Below, piece after piece: positions 1-6,971 of a stretch of 64,000 nt of DNA. Numbering within the stretch: the first letter of the stretch is position 1; the number at the start of each line of letters is the position of its first letter. Under the pieces are notes generated by a model. That model was not told the DNA's origin, did no database searches, and worked only from the letters and a program-made list of their open reading frames with translations. Origin of the DNA: Burkholderiales bacterium RIFCSPLOWO2_02_FULL_57_36. GTDB taxonomy: Bacteria > Pseudomonadota > Gammaproteobacteria > Burkholderiales > Burkholderiaceae_D. The DNA lies in the NCBI GenBank assembly GCA_001770855.1, contig MESE01000096.1:62001-126000 (forward strand), in the 5' to 3' direction. Made by a program: the position numbers and the translations under genes.

Positions 1-1044
1 AGCGTCGGGTTTCGACGATGAGGCTGCCTCCGCTGCATCCAGTTGCGCCAGCAGATCCTGCAACACGTCTTTTACATTGCCGACGATTGGGATATCAACC
101 TTGACGCGCTTTGAAATCGATGACGGATCGATGTCGATATGGATGATCTTGCGCGGATGCGACGCGAAATGTTTTGGATTGCCGATCACGCGGTCGTCGA
201 AACGCGCGCCGATGGCGATCAATACGTCGCAGTGCTGCATCGCCATGTTGGCTTCGTAAGTGCCATGCATTCCCGGCATGCCGACGAAGTTTTCGCTGGA
301 TGCCTTGTAGGCACCAAGACCCATCAAGGTATTCGTGCACGGGAAGCCCAGCCGGTCGACCAGCTTGTTCAGCTCGGGCGCCGCATTGGCAAGAATGACG
401 CCGCCGCCGGTATAGATCATCGGACGCTCGGCCTGCAAAAGCAGTTGCAAAGCCTTGCGGATTTGCCCGGAGTGTCCTTTATCGACCGGCTTGTATGAGC
501 GCATATCGAGTTCTTTCGGATACTCGTACGCGCACTTGTGCATCGTGATGTCTTTGGGAATGTCGACCAGGACCGGTCCGGGACGGCCGGTGGTGGCGAT
601 ATAGAACGCCTTTTTCATCGTCGCGGCCAAGTCCTTGACGTCCTTGACGAGGAAATTGTGCTTGACGCAAGGACGCGTAATGCCCACGGTATCGCATTCC
701 TGGAATGCATCCTGCCCGATTGCATGCGATGGAACCTGGCCCGAAATGACGACCATTGGAATCGAATCCATGTAAGCCGTCGCCAGCCCGGTAACCGCAT
801 TGGTGACACCGGGACCGGAAGTCACCAGAGCAACGCCGACCTTATTCGAACTCCGTGAGTAAGCATCCGCTGCGTGAACCGCAGCCTGCTCATGACGTAC
901 CAGGATATGCTGGAACTTATCCTGGTTGAAGATTGCGTCGTAAATGTAAAGCACTGCGCCACCGGGATAGCCGAATACATGCTCGACACCCTCTTCGGCC
1001 AGGCAGCGCACGACAATTTCCGCGCCGGTTATTTCTGAATTCAT
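1..1044 (-). CDS. ilvI: Acetolactate synthase, large (catalytic) subunit, 3' end cut off by window
   Basis: ThDP-dependent enzyme that condenses two pyruvates, or pyruvate and 2-oxobutyrate, in the first shared step of valine, leucine and isoleucine synthesis. About 348 codons are visible, against roughly 570-590 for the family, so the C-terminal part lies outside the window. The N-terminus shows the ThDP-pyrimidine domain: VFGYPGGAVL, then the activating glutamate in HEQAAVHAADAYSR, then SGPGVTNAVTGLATAYMDS. A middle-domain stretch (IGARFDDRVIGNP) follows. The ATG at 1044 is preceded by GAAAGGAATGTGGT, a good ribosome binding site. ilvH and ilvC would be expected just outside the window. The divergent neighbour is an ECF sigma gene. 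Confidence 0.95.
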   Translation of the reverse strand, partial: MNSEITGAEIVVRCLAEEGVEHVFGYPGGAVLYIYDAIFNQDKFQHILVRHEQAAVHAADAYSRSSNKVGVALVTSGPGVTNAVTGLATAYMDSIPMVVISGQVPSHAIGQDAFQECDTVGITRPCVKHNFLVKDVKDLAATMKKAFYIATTGRPGPVLVDIPKDITMHKCAYEYPKELDMRSYKPVDKGHSGQIRKALQLLLQAERPMIYTGGGVILANAAPELNKLVDRLGFPCTNTLMGLGAYKASSENFVGMPGMHGTYEANMAMQHCDVLIAIGARFDDRVIGNPKHFASHPRKIIHIDIDPSSISKRVKVDIPIVGNVKDVLQDLLAQLDAAEAASSSKPDA

Positions 1045-1558
1045 ACCACATTCCTTTCAAGGTCCATTGGAGATTGATCGGATGCTCTCTCCTTGCGAAA
1101 TTACAGGGCATCGATGGATCTGGGGCTTCCCTTTTTTGTGCGGGTTGCGCCGATTCGTCGCACATTCGTGAATGTGGTTCAAACCGGCGCTCAACGCGAC
1201 TCGTTCAGCCGGAGATTCCGAAGTACCGCTGCGGATTCCTCACGCTTGTGGCGCGGGTTAGAGCAAACAACTTTCAAATAAAGCGCGTCTGATCGGGTGG
1301 CGGCATCATGCGCCGCGCTCGAAAAGCGCAAAGATCCCTTCGAGATGACGAAGGGATTGCTACGTTAATGCGTCGCACCATTTTGGTCAAGTCAAATTCT
1401 TCGAAATCCCTTTGAAATCAAGCATTTTGAGCAAAAAACACGCACAAGCAAGGGCTTTTTTGCTAGGATTCGCACAGTTTCGAGCACGACCATGAGTACA
1501 CGAACCGGCCCCTACAATCAATCCACCTTCAGCCCAAAAACAAATCGCGCCGTATCGC
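1045..1558. other. Intergenic region between ilvI and the sigma factor operon
   Basis: A 514 bp stretch between divergent genes. On the ilvI strand it holds a perfect 9-bp inverted repeat, ATCCCTTCG/CGAAGGGAT, at 1334-1357, and a short ORF described separately. No T-run follows the repeat, so it is not a classical terminator. Towards the sigma gene the sequence is AT-rich, with a weak -10-like TAGGAT near 1465. No convincing -35 partner and no conserved gene were seen. Confidence 0.4.
1274..1381 (-). promoter_or_regulatory. Candidate ilvI leader ORF with internal hairpin
   Basis: A 35-codon ORF upstream of ilvI on the same strand. It begins MVRRINVAIPSSS, so four of its first nine residues are branched-chain (V2, I5, V7, I9), and the perfect 9-bp inverted repeat at 1334-1357 overlaps the codons just after them. 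This layout would fit ribosome-mediated attenuation by branched-chain aminoacyl-tRNA. Against it, there is no clear Shine-Dalgarno sequence, no U-rich terminator after the hairpin, and the ORF lies about 230 bp from the ilvI start. It is inference only. Confidence 0.25.
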
Positions 1559-2128
1559 ATGGCAACCGACAAAGAACTTTCCACTTTTCTTGAAAGCGTA
1601 GAGCGCCGGGCATTCAAGCAGGCTTTGTATGCGGTTCGCAAGGACGAGTCGGCACTGGATATTGTGCAGGATGCGATGATCAAGCTGGCCGGGAAATATG
1701 GCGACAAGCCTGCTGCAGAACTACCGTTGCTGTTTCAGCGTATTTTGCAAAACACGATCCATGATTATTTTCGCCGCGAAAAAGTGCGCGGCACATGGAT
1801 CAGCCTGTTCTCCAGCCTGGTTCCACGTTCGGAAGATAGTGAAGATTTCGATCTGCTTGACACACATGAGGCTGAAGAGGGTTCCGATGCTTCGGAATCC
1901 AGCGAAGACAAAGTCGGTCGGCACCAGATTCTTGCGGCAATCGATGAAGAAGTACAAAAACTCCCGGCCCGTCAACGAGAAGCGTTTCTCATGCGTTATT
2001 GGCAGGATATGGATGTCGCCGAAACAGCGGCGGTAATGGGATGTTCGGAGGGGAGCGTCAAAACACATTGCTCTCGAGCAACCCATGCGCTGGCCCAGGC
2101 ATTAAGAGCCAAAGGAATTACTTTATGA
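1559..2128 (+). CDS. ECF-type RNA polymerase sigma factor
   Basis: A 189-residue sigma-70-family protein with only regions 2 and 4. Region 2 is roughly residues 15-85 (ALDIVQDAMIKLAGKYG and the -10-recognition end NTIHDYFRREKVRG). An acidic linker follows (EDSEDFDLLDTHEAEEGSD). Region 4 is roughly residues 130-185 (LPARQREAFLMRYWQDMDVAE, then the helix-turn-helix MGCSEGSVKTHCSRA). The frame is closed by a stop at 1493-1495, and the ATG at 1559 is the only usable start found, although it lacks a good ribosome binding site. The stop overlaps the next ATG (ATGA), so translation is coupled to the DUF3619 protein, which is a natural candidate for its anti-sigma factor. Confidence 0.88.
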   Translation: MATDKELSTFLESVERRAFKQALYAVRKDESALDIVQDAMIKLAGKYGDKPAAELPLLFQRILQNTIHDYFRREKVRGTWISLFSSLVPRSEDSEDFDLLDTHEAEEGSDASESSEDKVGRHQILAAIDEEVQKLPARQREAFLMRYWQDMDVAETAAVMGCSEGSVKTHCSRATHALAQALRAKGITL

Positions 2129-2529
2129 ACGCCAAACAACTCAATTTTGCATATAAAGTGCGTCATGCACTTAATGAAAACCTGGACAATCTTCCGCCTT
2201 CCACCGTGGAACGACTCGCTTCTTCCCGCAAAATTGCATTATCTTTCAAAAATAGCGAAGCGCCGAAACAACGGGTAGCCATATCGAGCAAACTTGCAAG
2301 TCATGTAGGCGATCAATTTAACCAGCGCTTTTCTTTCATTGCGCGCTTTGGATTAATGGTTCCGGCTATTGTTTTAGCAGCCGGGCTGACGATTATTTAT
2401 CAATTTGAACAACAACAGCGTATCCGCGACATTGCCGAACTCGATGCCTTGGTCTTGTCTGATGAACTGCCGCTTTCAGCATACCTCGATCATGGATTCA
2501 ATGCGTATCTCGCCAAACGGGGAGAATAG
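2125..2529 (+). CDS. DUF3619-family single-pass membrane protein, possible anti-sigma factor
   Basis: A 134-residue protein whose ATG overlaps the sigma factor stop. The N-terminal ~75 residues are hydrophilic and probably cytoplasmic (MNAKQLNFAYKVRHALNENL). A single membrane helix follows near residues 78-95 (FGLMVPAIVLAAGLTIIYQF), then a short acidic tail (ELDALVLSDELPLSAYLDHG). Soluble N-terminus, one helix and coupling to an ECF sigma gene is the usual plan of membrane anti-sigma factors; that role is inferred, not known for this family. A longer in-frame ORF reaches back to 1999 but lies inside the sigma gene, so the start at 2125 is preferred. Confidence 0.8.
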   Translation: MNAKQLNFAYKVRHALNENLDNLPPSTVERLASSRKIALSFKNSEAPKQRVAISSKLASHVGDQFNQRFSFIARFGLMVPAIVLAAGLTIIYQFEQQQRIRDIAELDALVLSDELPLSAYLDHGFNAYLAKRGE

Positions 2530-2531
2530 GC

Positions 2532-3134
2532 ATGACAAGAGTTTTTGCACGAGCTTTCAGCCGCGTTGCGCAAGCGACATGCATTATTGCCGCGATTGCG
2601 ATTGGCGCAGCCGGCTATGCGTGCGCCAAACCGGCGCCGAATCTTCCGGAAAAGCCACGGTGGACCGAACTGAGTCCGCCACAACAACAGGCGCTTGCGC
2701 CATTAGCCGACGAATGGGATAAGCTAACCGCCAGCCAGAAAAAAAAATGGCTGGCGATAAGCGCTAAATTCCCATCATTGAAGCCGGACCAGCAAGCTCG
2801 CCTGCAAGACCGAATGCGCGACTGGATCAAGCTCACACCGGAGCAACGACGAGTTGCGCGTGAAAGCTACTCTCATGCAAAAAAGCTGAACCCGGATCAA
2901 AAAGCGGCAGAATGGAGGCAATATCAGCAATTACCCGAAGATCAAAAAAAGAAACTGGCCGACGATGCGGCAGTCAAGAAAAGAATTACCAATCTTCCTC
3001 CTGCGGCTCAAACAGAAGGAAAGTTGACGCCTCCGGCGAAACCACCCCGCAATTCCGACACCAATCCCTCGCGTGAGTCGACGCGGACCAATGCAGCGGC
3101 AAATCAGCCGCCTCAACAACCTTCAACCAAGTAA
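2532..3134 (+). CDS. DUF3106-family exported protein with repeated LxPxQ-like motifs
   Basis: A 200-residue protein with a Sec signal peptide of about 32 residues (hydrophobic core IIAAIAIGAAGYACA). The mature part is helical and charged, with short motifs spaced about 20 residues apart: LSPPQQQAL, LTASQKKKW, LKPDQQARL, LTPEQRRVA, LNPDQKAAE and LPEDQKKKL. The tail is rich in P, T and N. These motifs resemble the LTxxQ signatures of the periplasmic CpxP/Spy group, but no homology is claimed. It starts 2 bp after the DUF3619 stop. A periplasmic sensor or chaperone role beside the sigma/anti-sigma pair is inference. Confidence 0.8.
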   Translation: MTRVFARAFSRVAQATCIIAAIAIGAAGYACAKPAPNLPEKPRWTELSPPQQQALAPLADEWDKLTASQKKKWLAISAKFPSLKPDQQARLQDRMRDWIKLTPEQRRVARESYSHAKKLNPDQKAAEWRQYQQLPEDQKKKLADDAAVKKRITNLPPAAQTEGKLTPPAKPPRNSDTNPSRESTRTNAAANQPPQQPSTK

Positions 3135-3143
3135 GTTCTGCCC

Positions 3144-3650
3144 TTGAATACTATCGCAGCCCCATCATTGAAGCGCCGTCTCGCCAGTATGCTGTATGAA
3201 GCCATGCTGGTGTTTGCAGTCCTGTTCATCGCAGTCCTGATATTTTCCATCTTGCTGGAACAGCGCCACGCACTGTATCTGCGCGGCGCATTGCAAGACT
3301 GGCTATTTCTGGTGCTGGGCGTCTATTTCATTTGGTTCTGGACACACGGCGGCCAGACACTGGCAATGAAAACCTGGAAAATTCGTCTGGTCGATGTCAG
3401 CGGCAAGCCGGCGAGATTTTGGCGCGCGACCATCCGCTATTTTTTCGCTTGGCTATGGTTTGTGCCCGGCCTTGCTCTGGCCTGGCTGCTTGGCGCGAAA
3501 ACATCGATGCTGATCCTGATCCCATTGGCCAATATGGCGATCTGGGCGCTCGCAATCTATCTCGACCCGCATCGCCAGTTTATCCATGACCGGCTGGCAG
3601 GTACGCGCCTGGTCGTATCCGATCTCTCCGGCACCCCTGCTTCACCCTGA
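3144..3650 (+). CDS. RDD-family integral membrane protein
   Basis: A 168-residue protein with an RDD-type layout: a first helix pair near residues 18-65 (AMLVFAVLFIAVLIFSILL; WLFLVLGVYFIWFW), the polar family segment GGQTLAMKTWKIRLVD, two further helices, and the C-terminal HDRLAGTRLV typical of the family. The TTG at 3144 is taken as start because it gives a complete family N-terminus and follows AAGTAAG; the next in-frame ATG would remove about 15 residues. It is probably the last gene of the sigma operon, 9 bp after the DUF3106 gene. The molecular function of most RDD proteins is unknown. Confidence 0.85.
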   Translation: MNTIAAPSLKRRLASMLYEAMLVFAVLFIAVLIFSILLEQRHALYLRGALQDWLFLVLGVYFIWFWTHGGQTLAMKTWKIRLVDVSGKPARFWRATIRYFFAWLWFVPGLALAWLLGAKTSMLILIPLANMAIWALAIYLDPHRQFIHDRLAGTRLVVSDLSGTPASP

Positions 3651-3939
3651 TTTTTTCCCGGAACGATTGGGCGAGATTACCCCGTTGAGCGCGCTCATTC
3701 TCACAGCCTCGCAATAGCGAGATGTCCGATGAATCAGACGCTTGCTACGATAACCTACACGCCGTTGCCACGAACAGGGCCGAATGTCTGGAAAACAGTG
3801 TACGATTCCAAGCTACTGCCCGCGAGTTTGAAACGGTACTGACTTAGCCAGCGGCGATTGTCAGATTTGGGCGTCCGCTAACGCAAGCGGAAACAATACA
3901 AAAGCCATTTGAAAAACGCCAAGCGAAGGGAAATCGCTT
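3651..3939. other. Intergenic region before the cyclase operon
   Basis: A 289 bp gap without a credible ORF. It contains a small inverted repeat, TCCGCT/AGCGGA, near 3870-3890, about 50 bp before the cyclase start. There is no T-run after it. A promoter for the following four-gene operon is expected here, but no pair of hexamers was convincing. Confidence 0.3.
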
Positions 3940-6165
3940 TTGAGACAACATGTCATCCGCTTTGCACTCGGACTATTGATCCTGCTTGTGCTTTTGCTCC
4001 ACGCAGGCGAAATTTACAAGTTATCGGTTATCAGCTCCCTTGATCAGCGTTTGTACGATACGAAAATACAGCTGACCATGCCGAAAACGGTAGACGAACG
4101 TCTGGTCATTCTCGATATCGACGAAAAGAGCTTGGCCGAGATCGGCCGGTGGCCATGGGGCCGCGACCGGATGGCGACCTTGGTCAACAAGCTGTTCGAT
4201 CAATACGGCATTCGGGCACTGGGATTCGATGTCTTTCTTGCGGAGCCTGACGAAAGTTCCGGGCTAAGGGTTCTGGAAGAATTGGGAGGAAACAGACTCA
4301 AGAATAATCAGCAATATCTGGCGACATTGACTCAGCTGCGTCCGCAACTCGACTACGACAAACTGTTCGCCAAGTCCTTGCAAGGAAGACCGGTGATTCT
4401 TGGGTATTATTTCGCCAATGAAGGCAGCAACAGCGGCGCAATCCCGCCACCGGTGCTGACGGGGCCAGCTCTCAAAGGTCGAGATTCCGCTGTTTTCACC
4501 TGGTCAAACTACGGCGGTATCCTTCCGCAATTCCAACAGGTTAGCATGGGGGCCGGTTACGTCAATCCGGATACCGAGTCTGACGGAAGCGTACGGCGCG
4601 TGCCTCTGCTTGTTAAATACGATCAGAATTTCTATGAAAGCTTTTCGCTTGCCATGGTACGCGCGTTGCTGGGAAGCCCGGACATCGTTCCTGGAATCGA
4701 TGGCGCCGATGGATCTTCTTCGGACGGCTATGGGGCGATCGACTGGCTGGATTTACCGACCACCCGAGGCACGATGCGGATTCCGGTGGATGGGAACATG
4801 GCGGCTCTGGTGCCGTACCGCGGCTATGTGAAAAGCTATCGCTATTATTCAATCGCGGATATATTGGCCGACCGTATCAAGCCGGAACAACTCCAGGGGC
4901 GAATAGCGCTTGTCGGCACCTCTGCTCCCGGATTGACGGATGAAAGAACAACACCGGTTGGCAAGGTGTATCCAGGTGTAGAAGTACATGCCAACCTCAT
5001 CACCGGCATGCTGGACAACACCATCAAACTTAAACCGCAGTATGCCGTGGCCGTCGAATTCATATTCCTGCTGCTTGTGGGCGGGTTGATGATTTTTCTT
5101 TTTCCTTGGCGCTCTCCGTTACGAGCCACACTAGCTACACTTCTGGTTCTGGTTGCCGTCCTTGGTACCAATCTCGGATTGTGGCAATACGCCAATTGGG
5201 TTCAGCCGCTAGCCGCAAGCCTGTTGCTGGTGAGCGGCTTGTTCGTCCTGAACATGTCGTACGGCTACTTTGTCGAATCCAGGGCAAAACGCCAATTTAC
5301 GGAATTGTTCGGTCAGTACGTTCCTCCGGAGCTAGTGGAAGAAATGAGCCGCAATCCGCAGAGCTACAGCATGGCGGGCCGCAAAGCCGAATTGACGGTA
5401 TTATTTTCGGACATCCGAGGATTCACCGCCATGTCTGAACGCATGGAACCGGATCAGCTAGCGTACCTGATGAACGAATATTTGAGCGCCATGACGCTGG
5501 TGATACGCAGACACCGGGGCACGCTTGACAAATACATTGGTGATGCAATCATGGCGTTCTGGGGCGCTCCGGTAAGTGATTCCGGCCATGCGCGCAATGC
5601 AGTCGTCACCGCGCTGGAAATGCTGCAAGCGCTGGTCGAACTCAATCGCAACCTGATCACAAAAGGTATGCCGGAGATAAAGATCGGTATCGGCATCAAC
5701 ACCGGCAGCATGACCGTTGGCGATATGGGATCGGTAGTGCGCAAGGCTTATACCGTGATGGGAGATGCAGTCAATCTCGGCTCACGCCTGGAAAGCATCA
5801 CCAAACAGTATGGCGTCGGTATCATTGTCGGCGAAGCTACCCGCCGCGCAGTCGACGATATCCTTTTCAAGGAACTGGACCTGGTGCAGGTCGTGGGAAA
5901 AGAAGAGCCGGTCGCTATCTTCGAACCGCTCGGCCGTAAAGGTCAGCTATCCGAGGATGCGCTGGAAGAGCTGGATCTGTGGAATCAACTGTTGCAACAT
6001 TATCGGAAACAGGCATGGCAACAGGCCGACTCGGTACTTGATACCCTTGTTCAAATGCAGCCGGATTGCCGACTTTATGAACTGTACAGGGAGCGGATTG
6101 CCGCATTCCGCAAGGACGCCCCGAATGCTGCGTGGGCCGGCGTCACCAGGCTCGATACAAAATAG
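3940..6165 (+). CDS. CHASE2-domain adenylate cyclase (class III)
   Basis: A 741-residue membrane protein predicted to make cAMP from ATP in response to a periplasmic signal. It has an N-terminal helix (residues 6-22), a CHASE2 sensor region of about residues 30-340 (VDERLVILDIDEKSLAEIGR; ALVGTSAPGLTDERTTPVG), three membrane helices at about 365-440, and a class III cyclase domain at about 480-620. Metal-binding aspartates D491 (FSDIRGF) and D535 (YIGDAIMAFWG) are present. The lysine in LDKYIGD and the aspartate in VMGDAVNLGSRLE, which select adenine, are also present, so ATP rather than GTP is expected. The start is TTG at 3940 after AAGCGAAGGG. It heads the operon through 10982. Confidence 0.92.
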   Translation: MRQHVIRFALGLLILLVLLLHAGEIYKLSVISSLDQRLYDTKIQLTMPKTVDERLVILDIDEKSLAEIGRWPWGRDRMATLVNKLFDQYGIRALGFDVFLAEPDESSGLRVLEELGGNRLKNNQQYLATLTQLRPQLDYDKLFAKSLQGRPVILGYYFANEGSNSGAIPPPVLTGPALKGRDSAVFTWSNYGGILPQFQQVSMGAGYVNPDTESDGSVRRVPLLVKYDQNFYESFSLAMVRALLGSPDIVPGIDGADGSSSDGYGAIDWLDLPTTRGTMRIPVDGNMAALVPYRGYVKSYRYYSIADILADRIKPEQLQGRIALVGTSAPGLTDERTTPVGKVYPGVEVHANLITGMLDNTIKLKPQYAVAVEFIFLLLVGGLMIFLFPWRSPLRATLATLLVLVAVLGTNLGLWQYANWVQPLAASLLLVSGLFVLNMSYGYFVESRAKRQFTELFGQYVPPELVEEMSRNPQSYSMAGRKAELTVLFSDIRGFTAMSERMEPDQLAYLMNEYLSAMTLVIRRHRGTLDKYIGDAIMAFWGAPVSDSGHARNAVVTALEMLQALVELNRNLITKGMPEIKIGIGINTGSMTVGDMGSVVRKAYTVMGDAVNLGSRLESITKQYGVGIIVGEATRRAVDDILFKELDLVQVVGKEEPVAIFEPLGRKGQLSEDALEELDLWNQLLQHYRKQAWQQADSVLDTLVQMQPDCRLYELYRERIAAFRKDAPNAAWAGVTRLDTK

Positions 6166-6176
6166 GTCGATAAGAA

Positions 6177-6944
6177 ATGAAGGTAAGAATCCTTGGCTGC
6201 AGCGGTGGAATCGGCGGACGCCATCTGCGTACGACCTCGATGCTGGTCGATCACGATATTTTGATCGACGCCGGCACAGGGGTGGGCGAACTCGAAATCG
6301 CGGAATTGGCACTGATCGATCATGTTTTCATCACCCATTCGCATCTGGACCATATTGCCTTTTTGCCGTTCATTCTTGATGCTGTCGGCGATCTGCGCGC
6401 CAAGCCGTTGACAATGTATGCAACCCAGGCGACGCAAGACCTCATCAGAACGCATATTTTCAACTGGTCGATCTGGCCCGACTTCAGCGAAATTCCTAAT
6501 GCGAATAATCCTTATCTTCGTTTCCGCGCCATTCGATTAGGTGAGCACGTCATGCTCGGAGAACGCAGGATTACCGCGCTGCCTGCTACGCATACCGTTC
6601 CCGCCGTCGGCTACCGCCTCGACAATGGACGTGCGAGCCTGGTATTCACCGGCGATACCACTACCAACGACGATTTCTGGCGCGAACTGAACAAGATCAC
6701 CGATCTGCGCTACCTGATTATCGAAACCGCGTTCTCCAACAGCGACAGACAACTTGCCGTCGTATCCAAACATCTTTGCCCCAGCATGCTCGACGAGGAA
6801 CTTCAAAAACTGCAGCGTAATCCGGAAATATTCATTACGCATTTGAAGCCCGGTCGCGGCGAGATTACGATGCAGGAGATACAGGAAAGCATCGGCAAAC
6901 GCAAACCGCGCATGCTGCAAAACAATCAAGTATTCGAATTTTAA
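6177..6944 (+). CDS. Metallo-beta-lactamase-fold hydrolase, cyclic nucleotide phosphodiesterase-like
   Basis: A 255-residue protein of the MBL fold. The metal-binding motif THSHLDH covers residues 53-59, with a further aspartate in FTGDTTTNDDFW and a late histidine in FITHLKPGRGEI. The opening KVRILGCSGGIGG and the DAGTGVGELEIAELALIDHVFITH layout resemble the class II cAMP phosphodiesterase / RNase Z-like branch. The gene starts 12 bp after the adenylate cyclase. A simple inference is that it removes cAMP made by the upstream enzyme, but the substrate cannot be read from sequence alone. Confidence 0.8.
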   Translation: MKVRILGCSGGIGGRHLRTTSMLVDHDILIDAGTGVGELEIAELALIDHVFITHSHLDHIAFLPFILDAVGDLRAKPLTMYATQATQDLIRTHIFNWSIWPDFSEIPNANNPYLRFRAIRLGEHVMLGERRITALPATHTVPAVGYRLDNGRASLVFTGDTTTNDDFWRELNKITDLRYLIIETAFSNSDRQLAVVSKHLCPSMLDEELQKLQRNPEIFITHLKPGRGEITMQEIQESIGKRKPRMLQNNQVFEF

Positions 6945-6971
6945 CGATTCAATGACGAACGGTGAAATGAC

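Noticed and set aside
1440-1475. Hairpin AGCAA-GGGCTTTT-TTGCT as a terminator or small RNA
   Set aside because: The stem is only 5 bp, the T-run is in the loop, and no gene ends nearby.
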